A stretch of DNA of 64,000 nt from Cognatishimia sp. F0-27. GTDB lineage: Bacteria; Pseudomonadota; Alphaproteobacteria; Rhodobacterales; Rhodobacteraceae. Location: the NCBI RefSeq assembly GCF_020667845.1, contig NZ_JAFMPQ010000028.1, positions 1 to 64,000 of the forward strand. Direction: 5' to 3'. Every line of letters begins with the position of its first letter. Within the stretch, counting starts at the first letter, position 1. Under the pieces are notes generated by a model, which worked only from the letters and a program-made list of their open reading frames with translations, was not told the origin of the DNA and did no database searches. The position numbers and the translations under genes are program-made. This document shows, in pieces, positions 19,444 to 31,389 of this stretch.

Positions 19444-20646
19444 TCAGCGCCCGCCCTGCGGGAGCGCGGAATAGAGCAGAAGCCCCCATTCGACGAGATC
19501 GCGTTCGACCTGCGCCCAGAGCGTCCCGGCTTGCAGCGGATCGAGCCCCGCCGCTTGCGACAGCGTCGCGATGCTGCGCCGACCGTCGATCCCGGCAATC
19601 AACGGCGCGGCCTGTTGCGGCAAACGCAGGCTTGTCTGTGCTTCTTTCATGCGAATGGGGATCGGCTTTCCCTGTGACACCGCCTGCGACAGAGCTCGTG
19701 CGGTCACACCGCGCAAATGCGGGATGAGCGTGCGGGTGCTGCCGCGCGCAGGTTTGCGCGTGTCCTCCGATGGCACGGCATAGGCGATGTGCATCCGGAT
19801 CGTGCCACGAAGCTTTTCAGCCGTGGCCATGGAAGTGGTCTCGTCCATACCCTCGGGACGCTCCGTGATGCGGGCGAGGTCATAAAGTGCGGGCGTGGCA
19901 AAGCCCTGCAATCGCCAGCCGGAGTCATGCATCACCTCCACAAGTTCACGGATCGCAAAGGCCCGGTCCTGCCCGTGCAGCAACAGGTCATAGAAGCCCG
20001 CGTCGCTTTCGTGATGGTCGACAAGCAGCGGGTTGCGTTTGAAAGGATGCGCATCAGGCAGTGCGGCGACGATCGCTTTTGCACGTTTCAGCCGTGTCTT
20101 CGGGTCAAGATCATCGAACAGCGCGGCGAAGGCCTCCTGGAGCGGGTAGACGCCGGACCGCCCGAACGGGGCATACACCATGAAGCCCATGCCGCCGCCC
20201 TCCGCGAGGGCGGCACGCAGCGCGGCAAAGCCCGCGCCCGGATCGGGCAGGTGATGCAGCACACCGCAGCAGTCGATATAGTCGAATGTGCCGTGGTTGG
20301 CCGCATCGAGCAGCGACCCGGTCACGAAGCGGATCCCCTTCAGTCCGCGGGCCCGTGCCCTTGCCTCGGCGATCTGGCGCGAAGCGGTTGAGAGATCGAT
20401 GTAGGTGATTTCATACGGAACGTCCGCGGAGGCAAGCACCTGGGCAAGCTGGATCAGCCCGTCACCGGTGCCGCCGCCAGCGACAAGCGCTCTGAAAGGC
20501 TGCGACCAGTCGCGCGCGCCCCCAAAGAGCCAATGGTCCAGTTCCAGAGGATGCGAAGGCGAGCCGAGGATCAGACGTTTGGCTTCGTCTTTCGGATCGC
20601 GGTCCGGGTAGGGATAGGCTTCATACTGTTCCTGAACGCTGACCAT
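19444..20646 (-). CDS. Class I SAM-dependent methyltransferase of unknown substrate, 400 aa
   Basis: The start at 20646 (MVSVQEQYEAYPYPDRD) follows a GAGG element at normal distance. Motif I is LVAGGGTGDGLIQLAQ near residue 54, with the acidic end of strand 2 in YIDLSTASRQIAEARARARG and motif IV-like YIDCCGVLHHLPDPGAG. This establishes a Rossmann methyltransferase of the Methyltransf_31/25 type. Beyond residue about 300 there is a C-terminal extension of some 100 residues ending in a small winged-helix-like segment (GIDGRRSIATLSQAAGLDPL). The substrate cannot be read from sequence. It is followed immediately by the SRAP gene. The intergenic stretch upstream is shared with the divergent tolQ. 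Confidence 0.8.
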   Translation of the reverse strand: MVSVQEQYEAYPYPDRDPKDEAKRLILGSPSHPLELDHWLFGGARDWSQPFRALVAGGGTGDGLIQLAQVLASADVPYEITYIDLSTASRQIAEARARARGLKGIRFVTGSLLDAANHGTFDYIDCCGVLHHLPDPGAGFAALRAALAEGGGMGFMVYAPFGRSGVYPLQEAFAALFDDLDPKTRLKRAKAIVAALPDAHPFKRNPLLVDHHESDAGFYDLLLHGQDRAFAIRELVEVMHDSGWRLQGFATPALYDLARITERPEGMDETTSMATAEKLRGTIRMHIAYAVPSEDTRKPARGSTRTLIPHLRGVTARALSQAVSQGKPIPIRMKEAQTSLRLPQQAAPLIAGIDGRRSIATLSQAAGLDPLQAGTLWAQVERDLVEWGLLLYSALPQGGR

Positions 20647-20976
20647 CTCTGCCTCGCGGTTGCCTGACTTGCCAGATGTGCCACGGGGCGCGCGGATTGT
20701 CCAAAGCTGCGCGTGTGAGCGCCGGGCAGGCCGCGCGCCAGCAGGTGATGCGCATTGTGGATCGCGAAAGGGGCGCCTTTGTTTCAATCCGTCTTGCGGG
20801 CGGCCTTTTGTGGCCACCATGCGCCCGGTTTTGGCGGACATCCGCCCATGATGCACCGTGCAAAGCGCGTCAGAACGCGTGAAACGGCATTCTATTGGCC
20901 TTGGGCCTGCAAATCGGCTACAGTGCCCACATATACGGTCCCGCAAGAGGGCCGAACAGGTGGAAAGAGCAGGTTC
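20647..20976. other. Divergent intergenic region between methyltransferase and tolQ
   Basis: About 330 bases with no credible gene; ybgC, which precedes tolQ in many proteobacteria, is absent. The region must contain promoters for both directions. Confidence 0.6.
20895..20924 (+). promoter_or_regulatory. Possible sigma-70-type promoter for tolQ operon
   Basis: TTGGCC at 20895-20900 and TACAGT at 20919-20924 are separated by 18 bases and lie about 50 bases before the tolQ start. The match is partial and is a suggestion only. Confidence 0.3.
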
Positions 20977-21672
20977 ATGGAAGCAGAGACGCTTGCGCTC
21001 GCGCAGGAAATCGATTTTTCGATGTGGGGGCTGTTTGCCCGCGCAACACTGACCGTTAAACTTGTCATGTTGTCCTTGATCGTGGCGTCGGTCTGGGCTT
21101 GGGCAATCATCTTCGACAAGCTGATCGCCTATCGGCGCGCGCGCAGCGAGGCCAAGACCTTTGACGGGCGTTTCTGGACCGGCGAGCCGCTCGACGAACT
21201 GTTCGACGAGATCGGCCCGGAACCAAAAGGGCGCGCCGCACGGATCTTTGCCGCCGGAATGATCGAGTGGCAACGGTCACACCGTGACGATGGCGGGCTG
21301 ATCCCGGGCGCGCAGTCCCGTATTGATCGCAGCATGGACGTGGCGATCCTCAAGGAAAGCGAAGCACTGCAGAAGGGACTGCCGGTTCTGGCGACGGTCG
21401 GGTCTACCGCGCCATTTATCGGCCTGTTCGGCACGGTCTTCGGGATCATGCACAGTTTCATCGAAATCGCGGAACAACAGAATACGTCGCTTGTGGTTGT
21501 GGCGCCCGGCATCGCCGAGGCCCTTCTGGCAACGGGGCTTGGCCTGCTGGCTGCGATCCCGGCCGTGATCTTTTACAACAAGCTCAGCGCAGACAGCGAT
21601 CGCATCGTGGCCGGGTATGAATCCTTTGCCGACGAGTTCTCCACCATCCTTTCCCGCCAGCTGGACGCCTGA
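20977..21672 (+). CDS. tolQ: Tol-Pal system proton-motive subunit TolQ, 231 aa
   Basis: TolQ is an inner-membrane protein that, with TolR, forms the proton-driven motor energising TolA for outer-membrane constriction at division. Three membrane segments are visible at about residues 25-46, 138-160 and 178-200, with the conserved block PVLATVGSTAPFIGLFGTV preceding the second and APGIAEALLATGLGL leading into the third. The ATG at 20977 follows GGAAAGAGCAGG. The length is typical. tolR starts four bases after its stop, so the genes are coupled. Confidence 0.97.
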   Translation: MEAETLALAQEIDFSMWGLFARATLTVKLVMLSLIVASVWAWAIIFDKLIAYRRARSEAKTFDGRFWTGEPLDELFDEIGPEPKGRAARIFAAGMIEWQRSHRDDGGLIPGAQSRIDRSMDVAILKESEALQKGLPVLATVGSTAPFIGLFGTVFGIMHSFIEIAEQQNTSLVVVAPGIAEALLATGLGLLAAIPAVIFYNKLSADSDRIVAGYESFADEFSTILSRQLDA

Positions 21673-21675
21673 CCG

Positions 21676-22155
21676 ATGGGCGCGGGTGTCATGAAAGGCG
21701 GTGACGGCGGGGGCAGCCGTCGCAGGCGCGGGCGGCGCGGCAAGTCGCAGCCCATGAGCGAGATCAACGTCACGCCCTTTGTCGACGTGATGCTGGTGCT
21801 GCTGATTATCTTCATGGTGGCGGCGCCGCTGTTGACCGTGGGTGTGCCGGTGGAGCTTCCCAAGACCGCTGCGCAAGCGCTGCCGTCGGAGACGGAAGAA
21901 CCGCTGACCGTCACATTGGCCGTGGATGGCACGGTGCTGTTGCAGACCACGGAAATCGCGCGCGATGACCTGATCCCGCGCCTGCGCGCCATCGCCGCGG
22001 AACGCAGCGACGACCGCGTGTTCCTGCGGGCGGACGGGGCGGTGCCTTACGCTCAGGTCGCCGAGGTGATGGGCGCCTTGAATGCCGGAGGCTTTTCTTC
22101 CATCGGGCTGGTGACGGATATTGGTGGACCCGCGCTCGACGGGCAGGGCAACTAG
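21676..22155 (+). CDS. tolR: Tol-Pal system protein TolR, 159 aa
   Basis: TolR is an ExbD/TolR-family protein with one membrane helix (about 36-54) after a Gly/Arg-rich cytoplasmic tail. The motif INVTPFVDVMLVLLIIFMV holds the essential proton-relay Asp (D37), equivalent to E. coli TolR Asp23. The periplasmic part follows (VFLRADGAVPYAQVAEVMGA). It is translationally linked to tolQ upstream, and tolA begins only 11 bases after its stop if the GTG at 22166 is used. Confidence 0.96.
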   Translation: MGAGVMKGGDGGGSRRRRGRRGKSQPMSEINVTPFVDVMLVLLIIFMVAAPLLTVGVPVELPKTAAQALPSETEEPLTVTLAVDGTVLLQTTEIARDDLIPRLRAIAAERSDDRVFLRADGAVPYAQVAEVMGALNAGGFSSIGLVTDIGGPALDGQGN

Positions 22156-22165
22156 GCCGCGCCCC

Positions 22166-23290
22166 GTGACACCCGGAACGTCCATATCCGCAGGCTTGCA
22201 TGCGGCGCTGATCTTGTGGCTGCTGTTGGGCAATGTCTTTCGGGCGGATCCGCCCGAGATGCAGGTTGCCGACGTCACGGTGCTGTCGGAAGCGGAGTTT
22301 GCCGCGCTGACACAGCCGAATCCGGCGCCGCAACCGGATACCGGCCCGCCGGCACCGGCGCCTGTGCCGGAACCTGACCCTGCGCCCGAGCCGCCGGCCC
22401 CCGAACCTGCGCCAGCACCCGTGCCAGAGCCGGACCCTGCGCCGCAGCCGGAGCCTGACCCGGTGCCGCAGCCGCTTCCGCTGGTGCCTGCGCCGCCGAC
22501 CGATGTGCAGGACGCCGCGCCGGAGCCTCTGGCCCAGCCCGCGCCCGAGATTGATGCACCGGAGGCGTCGCTGCGGCCGATTCCGCGCCCCGCTCCGCGT
22601 GTTGCGCCGACGCCTGTGGCCCCGCCACCGCCGGATGCCGTCATCGATCCCGACATCAGCGAGGCCGCCGATGACGTGGCCGATGCGCCGGAGCAGGCGG
22701 AAATCGAACAGGAGCAGACCGCGCCGGAAGAGGCCGCCACCGAGATCGTGACCGAGGCCGAGGAACCAGCCGCGGCAAGCGCTCCGAGCCGGTCGGTGCG
22801 CCCGCAACTGCGCCCGCAGCGTTTGGCCGAAGCCGCCCCGGCGCCTGAGGCAGAGGTAGACGAAGAGGCGGTGGCCGCTGTTGCTGAAGAGGTCGGAAGC
22901 GCGGTCGATGCGGCGTTGGCCGATATTCTGGGTGGCGCGGCAGATGCTGCGAACGCCGCGCCGTCCGGCCCGCCGCTGACGCGTGGAGAACGCGAAGCGT
23001 TGCGTCTTGCGGTGCAGAATTGCTGGGTCGTGGATGTCGGCTCGCAGGCCGCCAATGTCACGGTTGTCCTCGGTTTTGAAATGGCCCGGGACGGCACCGT
23101 CGTCGCAGGCAGCCTGCGCATGATCGACGCCTCGGGCGGGTCCGGGGCCGCGGTCGAGACCGCCTTTCAGGCGGCGCGCCGTGCTTTGCTGCGCTGTCAG
23201 CGGAGCGGCTACGAGCTGCCGCCGGAAAAATATGATCAGTGGAAGGAGATCGAAATGACCTTCAACCCCAGCGAGATGCGCCTGAGATGA
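22166..23290 (+). CDS. tolA: Tol-Pal system protein TolA, 374 aa
   Basis: TolA spans the periplasm and links the TolQR motor to Pal and TolB. I chose the GTG at 22166 ([20 protein letters not shown]); the only longer option is a TTG at 22121 inside tolR with no good ribosome binding site. A single N-terminal membrane anchor (about 8-24) is followed by a long low-complexity Pro/Ala/Glu region with PDPAPEP-type repeats (about 50-250) and a compact C-terminal domain ([20 protein letters not shown] to the end). In enteric bacteria the middle is Ala/Lys-rich helix; here it is proline-rich and presumably extended, as is common in alphaproteobacteria. No strong Shine-Dalgarno precedes the GTG, consistent with coupling to tolR. 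Confidence 0.9.
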   Translation: MTPGTSISAGLHAALILWLLLGNVFRADPPEMQVADVTVLSEAEFAALTQPNPAPQPDTGPPAPAPVPEPDPAPEPPAPEPAPAPVPEPDPAPQPEPDPVPQPLPLVPAPPTDVQDAAPEPLAQPAPEIDAPEASLRPIPRPAPRVAPTPVAPPPPDAVIDPDISEAADDVADAPEQAEIEQEQTAPEEAATEIVTEAEEPAAASAPSRSVRPQLRPQRLAEAAPAPEAEVDEEAVAAVAEEVGSAVDAALADILGGAADAANAAPSGPPLTRGEREALRLAVQNCWVVDVGSQAANVTVVLGFEMARDGTVVAGSLRMIDASGGSGAAVETAFQAARRALLRCQRSGYELPPEKYDQWKEIEMTFNPSEMRLR

Positions 23291-23430
23291 TGCAGTTGCC
23301 CGGGAATTCCCCGCTTAGTCGTGATGGAGGGGGTGTTTTGCAGGGCAAGACACCGCGCTATGGTGTGCAGCATCCGAGGGTCGCGACCGATTTGCCGACC
23401 CCACACAGGTCTTCAGGGAGGGACCGGTCC

Positions 23431-24786
23431 ATGAAAGCAATTCTGGTGCCAGTCTTGACGTGGCTCGGTCTTTTGGCGAGCGCCGCGCTCAGTCTCTGGT
23501 TCGGTATTCTCGCCACACCGGTTCTCGCGCAGGACGGACCGCTCAGGATCGAGATCACCGAAGGCGTGATCGAACCGATGCCCTACGCGGTGCCGGCCTT
23601 CGTGGCGGAGACCGACGGGGCCGCGGCCTTCACCGAAGAGGTCAGCCGGGTGGTCGCCGATGATCTCAACGGCACCGGCCTGTTCCGGGAAATCCCGCGC
23701 GACGCGCATATCAGCCGTATCAGCAGCTTCAATGCGCCGGTGCCATTTGCCGATTGGAAAGCCATCAATGCGCAGGCCCTTGTTACCGGGGCCGTATCCA
23801 CCGACGCCAATGGTCGGGTCGTCGTGAAGTTTCGGGTGTGGGACGTTTTTGCAGGGCAGGAACTCGGGCAGGGGATGCAGTTTGTCTCGACCCCTGACGG
23901 CGTGCGACGGCTGGCGCACAAGGTGGCTGACCAGGTCTATTCCCGCCTGACAGGCGAGGCGCCATATTTTGACAGCCGCGTTGTCTTCATCTCGGAGACC
24001 GGCCCCAAGAACGAGCGCGTCAAGCGTATGGCGATCATGGATTACGACGGCGCCAACGTGCAGTACCTGACCAATGGCGCCTCGATCGTTCTGGCGCCGC
24101 GGTTCTCGCCGGATGGCTCGCGGATCCTTTATACCAGCTACGAGACCGGGTTCCCGGCGGTGCATGTGCTCAATGTCGGGGATGTGCAGAGCCGCATCCT
24201 GCAGCCCAATGATGGCGTGATGAGCTTTGCGCCGCGGTTCTCGCCTGACGGGGCGACCGTTGTGTATTCGCTGACACAAGGGTCAAATACCGATATCTGG
24301 GCCATGGACATCGCCAGTGCCACACCGCGTCGGCTGACCGCTTCGCCAGCCATCGAGACCGCGCCGAGCTACAGCCCCGACGGTAGCCAGATCGTTTTTG
24401 AAAGCGACCGTTCCGGCACGCAGCAGCTCTACATCATGCCCGCCAGCGGCGGTGAGGCAACGCGCATCAGTTTCGGGCAGGGGCGGTATGGCACGCCGGT
24501 ATGGTCCCCGCGCGGCGACCTCATCGCCTTCACGAAGCAAAACGCGGGTCGCTTCCATATCGGTGTCATGCGCACCGATGGCAGCGAAGAGCGCCTCTTG
24601 ACCGCGTCCTTCCTCGATGAGGGGCCAACATGGGCACCCAACGGGCGCGTGATCATGTTCTCGCGCGAAACTCAGGGCGCACAAGGGGCATCGGCGCTTT
24701 ACTCCGTCGATATCTCCGGGCGGAATCTCAAGCGTGTGCGGACACCCGCCGGTGCGTCCGATCCAAGCTGGGGACCGTTGCAGTAG
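23431..24786 (+). CDS. tolB: Tol-Pal system beta-propeller protein TolB, 451 aa
   Basis: TolB is a periplasmic six-bladed beta-propeller that binds Pal. The ATG at 23431 follows CAGGGAGGG. A signal peptide ends near ATPVLAQDG. The N-terminal D1 domain (to about residue 170) precedes propeller blades with the recurring [33 protein letters not shown] and [11 protein letters not shown] motifs. A 140-bp gap separates it from tolA, so a secondary promoter is possible. Confidence 0.97.
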   Translation: MKAILVPVLTWLGLLASAALSLWFGILATPVLAQDGPLRIEITEGVIEPMPYAVPAFVAETDGAAAFTEEVSRVVADDLNGTGLFREIPRDAHISRISSFNAPVPFADWKAINAQALVTGAVSTDANGRVVVKFRVWDVFAGQELGQGMQFVSTPDGVRRLAHKVADQVYSRLTGEAPYFDSRVVFISETGPKNERVKRMAIMDYDGANVQYLTNGASIVLAPRFSPDGSRILYTSYETGFPAVHVLNVGDVQSRILQPNDGVMSFAPRFSPDGATVVYSLTQGSNTDIWAMDIASATPRRLTASPAIETAPSYSPDGSQIVFESDRSGTQQLYIMPASGGEATRISFGQGRYGTPVWSPRGDLIAFTKQNAGRFHIGVMRTDGSEERLLTASFLDEGPTWAPNGRVIMFSRETQGAQGASALYSVDISGRNLKRVRTPAGASDPSWGPLQ

Positions 24787-24882
24787 GCGATTCACACGTG
24801 CCGCGCGCTGTGATAGGGTCAAGCCCAAGGCAACCGAGCACCGATTACAAGAACAGTATCCAACCGACGGAAAACAGGACAG

Positions 24883-25404
24883 ATGAAACACATTTCCAAG
24901 GCTTTTCTACTGGGTGCGGCCCTCGCTGTGGCCGCGTGCAGCAATGCCAACCGTTTCGACGATGACATGGTCGGCCAGGATGCCGCCGCAACCCGGATCG
25001 ACAATGGCATCATTCCGGGCAGCGTGAACGATCCGCGCGCGCCGGCCTATTTCAACCAGACCATCGGCGACCGGGTTTTCTTTGAGGTGGACCAATCCAC
25101 ATTGACCGCTCAGGCGCGCGCCACGCTGGACGCGCAGGCGCAGTGGTTGACCACCAATTCGGACTACCTTGCGGTCATCGAGGGCCACGCGGACGAACAG
25201 GGCACCCGGGAATACAACATCGCCCTTGGCGCGCGCCGCGCAAACACCGTGATGGAATACCTGATTTCGCGCGGAATTCCGGCGAACCGGCTGAAATTCA
25301 TCTCCTATGGCAAGGAACGGCCGGTCGAGATCTGCTCCGAAGAAGCGTGCTACTCCAAGAACCGCCGGTCGGTCACGATTATCAGCCAGGGTCTGACGGG
25401 ATAA
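24883..25404 (+). CDS. pal: Peptidoglycan-associated lipoprotein Pal, 173 aa
   Basis: Pal is an outer-membrane lipoprotein that anchors the Tol machine to peptidoglycan. The lipobox AVAAC places the lipidated Cys at 19. The OmpA-like domain (about 60-172) contains FFEVDQSTL and the peptidoglycan-binding block IEGHADEQGTREYNIALGAR, with Asp104 and Arg119 as the expected diaminopimelate ligands. The length is normal. It lies 96 bases after tolB and 4 bases before cpoB. Confidence 0.97.
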   Translation: MKHISKAFLLGAALAVAACSNANRFDDDMVGQDAAATRIDNGIIPGSVNDPRAPAYFNQTIGDRVFFEVDQSTLTAQARATLDAQAQWLTTNSDYLAVIEGHADEQGTREYNIALGARRANTVMEYLISRGIPANRLKFISYGKERPVEICSEEACYSKNRRSVTIISQGLTG

Positions 25405-25408
25405 GCGC

Positions 25409-26251
25409 ATGAAAGCGGGTATCGCAGCGGCGCTGGCGGTTTTTCTCCTATGCGGTGCCCAGCCGGGTGCCGCGCAGCAATCGGCGACGCTTGCCGATAT
25501 CCGTCAGGACCTCGCGGTGCTGTCGGTGGAGTTGCAGCGCCTGAAGCAGGAGCTCAACACCACGGGCAGCAGCGGTGTGCAGGTGTCCGGTTCCATGCTG
25601 GACCGTATCAACACGATAGAAAGCGAATTGCAGCGCGTGACGGCAAAGGCGGAGAACCTCGAGTTCCGCATTGGACAGGTGGTCGAGGATGGCAGCAACC
25701 GGGTCGGAGACCTCAACTTTCGCTTGTGCGAAGTCGAACCCGATTGCGATATCGCCAACCTTCCGGATCCGGGGCGCCTTGGTGGCGATACCGTCCCGGC
25801 GCCGGCCGCTGCGGTGCCACCGGCGCAGGATGCGACGGATGCGCTTGTTCTGAACAGCGGAGAGCTTGCGGTCAGCGAAGAGGCTGATTTCCGCGAAGCA
25901 CAAACCGCACTTGAGGCCGGAGATTACAGCGGGGCGGCGCAGCTTTTTGCCCTGTTTCGGCAGAACTACCCGCAAGGTCCACTTGAAGCGGCAGCCTTGC
26001 TTGGGGAAGGGCGTGCGCTTGAGGCCGGCGGCGACACCCGCGAGGGCGCAAGGCGTTACCTGACGGTTTATTCGAATTATCCCGGCGCGACGGTCGCACC
26101 AGAGGCGCTTTGGCGTCTGGGCACGGCATTGGCCGCGCTTGGCTCCGTGCCGGAAGCCTGCGTCACGCTGGCGGAGTTGCCCAATCGCTACCCGCAATCG
26201 GAATTCGTTGCGCGCGCCGCGGCCAGCAAGGCCGAGCTTGGCTGTTCCTGA
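25409..26251 (+). CDS. cpoB: Cell division coordinator CpoB (YbgF), 280 aa
   Basis: CpoB is a periplasmic partner of TolA that coordinates peptidoglycan synthesis with outer-membrane constriction. The signal peptide ends near QPGAAQQS. A coiled-coil segment (about 27-75, LADIRQDLAVLSVELQRLKQ onward) is the trimerisation region. Two or three TPR units (about 150-280) include YSGAAQLFALFRQNYPQGPL and PEALWRLGTALAALGSVPEA. It directly follows pal in the usual Tol-Pal order. Confidence 0.93.
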   Translation: MKAGIAAALAVFLLCGAQPGAAQQSATLADIRQDLAVLSVELQRLKQELNTTGSSGVQVSGSMLDRINTIESELQRVTAKAENLEFRIGQVVEDGSNRVGDLNFRLCEVEPDCDIANLPDPGRLGGDTVPAPAAAVPPAQDATDALVLNSGELAVSEEADFREAQTALEAGDYSGAAQLFALFRQNYPQGPLEAAALLGEGRALEAGGDTREGARRYLTVYSNYPGATVAPEALWRLGTALAALGSVPEACVTLAELPNRYPQSEFVARAAASKAELGCS

Positions 26252-26386
26252 CAGGCTCGGTTCGGTCTGGTCCATCCGGCCGGTGCGCCCGTCGCGCATT
26301 TCAGGATGTTCAAAGATGGCGTTGGCTGTTGTGACGTTGGCTCATTGCCGTCCGGTTCTTTCCAAGGCGCGGCCTGAAGGCGAACC

Positions 26387-27772
26387 ATGAGTCTCGACCA
26401 GCGTTTCGCCGATGCCATGGGCGCCTTGATCGGGCCGGATTTTCCCGAGCATCTTGCCTTGGCCGTCTCCGGGGGCGGTGACAGCATGGCAATGCTCACG
26501 CTGGCGCATAACTGGACCCATCGTTGGGGCGTCTCGCTCTGGGTTGTGACGGTGGATCACGGGTTGCGTGACGGATCGGCAGCCGAGGCAGAGATGGTTG
26601 CGCAAGAATGCGCGTTGCTTGGGCATCCGCACGCGACGCTGCGTTGGCGTTGGGACGGACAGGGCAATTTGCAGGATGCGGCCCGCCGAGGGCGCCTGGC
26701 GCTCATTGACCGATGGCGAAACGGGATCGAGCATGTGCTCATGGCGCATACCCGGGACGATCTGGCCGAGACCTTCCTGATGCGTCTGGCGCGCGGCTCC
26801 GGTGTCGAGGGCCTGTCGGCCATGGCGGCGACGCGTTACGTCGTGCCGCATCCGCATGCCGGCAAGAATGCCCTGTCGCCCGATGAGGTGACGCAGACTG
26901 CTGATCCGCCGTCGCCTGCGCGTCGTGTGGCGGGCGTTCCCGCGGTTTCGCGCGGGTTTCATATCGTAAGACCGTGTCTTGAGATAAGCCGGTCAGACTT
27001 GCGACATTACCTTGAGACGTTGAAGGGGCGATGGGTTGAAGACCCGTCAAACGACGATCCCCGGTTTGCCCGGGTGCGGATACGCCAGGCGGCGGAAACG
27101 CTTGAAGCATTGGGCCTGGATGCCGCGACGCTCAGCGACACGGCGGCACGCATGGCGCGGGCGCAGGTGGCCCTGCGCGCACGTGCGGCGCAGGTCTGGG
27201 CAACCATCGGGCAGGAGGAGCGCGTCGGACGCATTGCGACCGGTGCGCTGCTGTTTGACCGCGACGGGTTCGAAACGGTTGAGCGCGACACACAGTTGCG
27301 TCTTCTCGCGGCAGGGGTGCAATGGGTATCGTCCACGGTGCTGCGCCCCCGCATGGAGGCTCTGGAGGGTTTGCTTGATCGGGTTCTGGGGGGCGGCGCC
27401 GGCACCTTGCAGGGGTGCGAAGCGGTGATGGAGCGCGACAGGCTGTGCGTGTTCCGGGAATTTCAGGCCGTGCGCTCGGAAACGTGCGGGGCCGCGTCCG
27501 GCGTGCTTTGGGACGGGCGTTGGCGAGCGACCGCGACCGCCGACCCGGGCGTCGAGATTCGCGCGCTGGGCGAAGATGGTTGGCGTCAAGTGCCGCAGAA
27601 GCCCGAAGAGGCGCCGCCCTTTCGGTCTGCACGGTCGCTGCCGGCGCTCTGGCGGGGGGCAAATCTGATTGCCTGCCCTGCGCTTGCCTTTGGCGAGGCG
27701 GCGCAAATGGCCCTTTGGCCCATGGGCAGGGAAACCGGTCCGACATTCGGGGCATTCCTGCTTTCGCATTGA
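26387..27772 (+). CDS. tilS: tRNA(Ile)-lysidine synthetase TilS, 461 aa
   Basis: TilS converts C34 of the CAU anticodon of tRNA-Ile2 to lysidine, changing decoding from AUG to AUA. The PP-loop ATP pyrophosphatase motif SGGGDS is at residues 28-33, followed by VDHGLRDGSAAEA and HTRDDLAETFLMRLARGSG, then WVEDPSNDDPRFARVRIRQ, all diagnostic. About 30 extra residues (near 155-185, PHAGKNALSPDE and a Pro/Ala stretch) interrupt the usual spacing. The C-terminal region is poorly conserved, as is normal. The start follows GAAGG. It precedes ftsH. Confidence 0.94.
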   Translation: MSLDQRFADAMGALIGPDFPEHLALAVSGGGDSMAMLTLAHNWTHRWGVSLWVVTVDHGLRDGSAAEAEMVAQECALLGHPHATLRWRWDGQGNLQDAARRGRLALIDRWRNGIEHVLMAHTRDDLAETFLMRLARGSGVEGLSAMAATRYVVPHPHAGKNALSPDEVTQTADPPSPARRVAGVPAVSRGFHIVRPCLEISRSDLRHYLETLKGRWVEDPSNDDPRFARVRIRQAAETLEALGLDAATLSDTAARMARAQVALRARAAQVWATIGQEERVGRIATGALLFDRDGFETVERDTQLRLLAAGVQWVSSTVLRPRMEALEGLLDRVLGGGAGTLQGCEAVMERDRLCVFREFQAVRSETCGAASGVLWDGRWRATATADPGVEIRALGEDGWRQVPQKPEEAPPFRSARSLPALWRGANLIACPALAFGEAAQMALWPMGRETGPTFGAFLLSH

Positions 27773-27853
27773 ACCGACCCGCCGAGTGGCTATGTTAAGG
27801 GACAAAGGCGCCCGCTCGGGCGCACTGAACCTTTCCATGAAGGAGTTCGCGTT

Positions 27854-29775
<1,922 letters not shown>

Positions 29776-29779
<4 letters not shown>

Positions 29780-30567
29780 GCGCGGACCTGACGAACACTG
29801 ACTGGGACCCCGAAACCTACCATTGGTTTCGGGGTCTTCGTTTGCAGCCTGCCGTCGATTTGATGGCGCGTATTCCCGCCGTGCCGGAGGGTGATGTCAT
29901 TGACCTCGGTTGCGGCGCTGGCGATGCGGCGCGGGGTCTGCGGCATCGTTTTCCGAAGGCGCAGTTGATCGGCGTGGATCAATCGCCAGCCATGTTGGAA
30001 GAAGCGGCCGATCTGGCGCTCTACGACCGGTTGCACCCGTTCGATATTGCGCAATGGACCCCGGCTGAACCGCCCGCCTTGGTGTTCTCCAACGCTGCGC
30101 TGCACTGGGTTGGGGATCATGAGACGCTGATCCCTGCGCTGGCCAGGGCACTGGCGCCGCATGGCGTTCTGGCTGTCCAGATGCCGCATCAGAACAATGC
30201 CGCCTCGCACCGGATGTGGCACAGCCTTGTTGCCGATCTCTTTCCCGGAGCGTTTGATCCCGAGGACGCTCCGAGCATCCTGCTGCCGGCTCAATACCAT
30301 CACATGCTGACGCCTATGGGGCCGGTTTCGATGTGGGAAACCGAGTACTATCAGCATCTCGACCCATCCGACGACGGTCACCCGGTGCGCCATTTCACCC
30401 AGGCGACCTATGCGCGACCGGTGCTCGACGCGCTCGATCCGGCGGATCAAGATGCGTTGTGCCGGGCCTATGACGCGGTCATCGACAAGGCTTATCCGCT
30501 GGCTGCGGATGGCTCGGTTTTGTTTCCGTTCCGTCGGCTGTTCTTCATATTGCAGCGCGCGGATTAA
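29776..30567 (+). CDS. tam: Trans-aconitate 2-methyltransferase family protein, 263 aa
   Basis: SAM-dependent methyltransferase that in family members esterifies trans-aconitate, a toxic tricarboxylic-acid-cycle by-product. Motif [16 protein letters not shown] (41-55) and [13 protein letters not shown] are clear. Family-specific parts include [32 protein letters not shown] and [13 protein letters not shown], and the C-terminal FRRLFFIL. It overlaps ftsH by four bases, so it is the last gene of that run. Substrate assignment rests on overall similarity and could be a relative with another small acid. Confidence 0.82.
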
Positions 30568-30677
30568 TCTGCGCGGCGCCCGGCGCGCCGGTATGGTCGG
30601 CATTCGGCCACCGTGCGCTTGCGCGTGTCTGCGGAACGCGGCAAAGAGGCTGTGCCAACTCGCATGAAGGACCGCGC

Positions 30678-31259
30678 ATGCCCGCTTTGAAGAAGACACC
30701 GTTTGGCGCAGAAGTCACTTGGTTAGGGCGCGTCGATCCGCGTGACAAGCTTTGTTCCACAGCGTTGCAATCGCTGGTGCTTGATTGGGACGGTCCGGTT
30801 GGCGCCAAGCATTCGGGGCGCACCCGTCCGTCCTGTTCTCGGGTGACTGCGCAACACGCCAAGGGCACCGAAATCGCCAATACACGCCAGCTCAGCCTGA
30901 TTTCGGCGGAGGACCTCGCGCAGATCGCGGCGGCGATCGGGCTGGAGGCGCTGGACCCGGCCCTTCTCGGGGCGAGCGTGGTGCTTGAAGGGCTGGAGGA
31001 CTTCACCTTTTTGCCGCCGTCATCGCGGCTACAGGGGCCTGACGGGCTGACGCTGGTGGTTGATATGGAAAATCGCCCCTGCGTCTTGCCCGGTCGCGAG
31101 ATCGACGCGCGGCACCCCGGCCATGGGGCTGCTTTCAAGGCGGCGGCGCGGCATCGCCGGGGTGTTACGGCCTGGGTTGAACGTCCGGGCACGCTGCGGC
31201 TCGGAGACCGGGTCACCTTGCACGTCCCGGATCAGCGCGCTTGGCGAGGCGGCGCATGA
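30678..31259 (+). CDS. MOSC domain-containing protein, 193 aa
   Basis: MOSC domains are beta-barrel modules of molybdenum-cofactor sulfurases and related stand-alone proteins such as YiiM. Visible blocks are VGAKHSGRTR near the N terminus (metal/cofactor pocket), NTRQLSLISAEDLAQIAAAI, LLGASVVLEGLEDFTFLPPS, the conserved-cysteine motif MENRPCVLPG and the terminal GVTAWVERPGTLRLGDRV. The stand-alone size is right. A xanthine dehydrogenase elsewhere in the window also needs sulfurated Mo cofactor, but nothing shows that they work together. Confidence 0.8.
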   Translation: MPALKKTPFGAEVTWLGRVDPRDKLCSTALQSLVLDWDGPVGAKHSGRTRPSCSRVTAQHAKGTEIANTRQLSLISAEDLAQIAAAIGLEALDPALLGASVVLEGLEDFTFLPPSSRLQGPDGLTLVVDMENRPCVLPGREIDARHPGHGAAFKAAARHRRGVTAWVERPGTLRLGDRVTLHVPDQRAWRGGA

Positions 31260-31389
31260 GCCGTTTCGGACGCCTCAAAAGGTTCCCTTGAAAGCGTCCT
31301 GTTTCCAATAGGCCCCATGTGTTCGGTCTTGCGACGCTGCAAGGCCGAGAAATGTCGGATTCGCTTGGCGCAACGCTGGCATGCCACGG

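Noticed and set aside
22121-22165. TTG at 22121 as tolA start
   Set aside because: It lies inside tolR, lacks a good ribosome binding site and would add residues with no TolA character; the GTG at 22166 leads directly into the membrane anchor.
21277-23121. 614-residue minus-strand frame opposite tolQ, tolR and tolA
   Set aside because: Gly/Ser/Ala-rich antisense of the Pro/Ala-rich TolA; no motif and the plus-strand Tol genes are certain.
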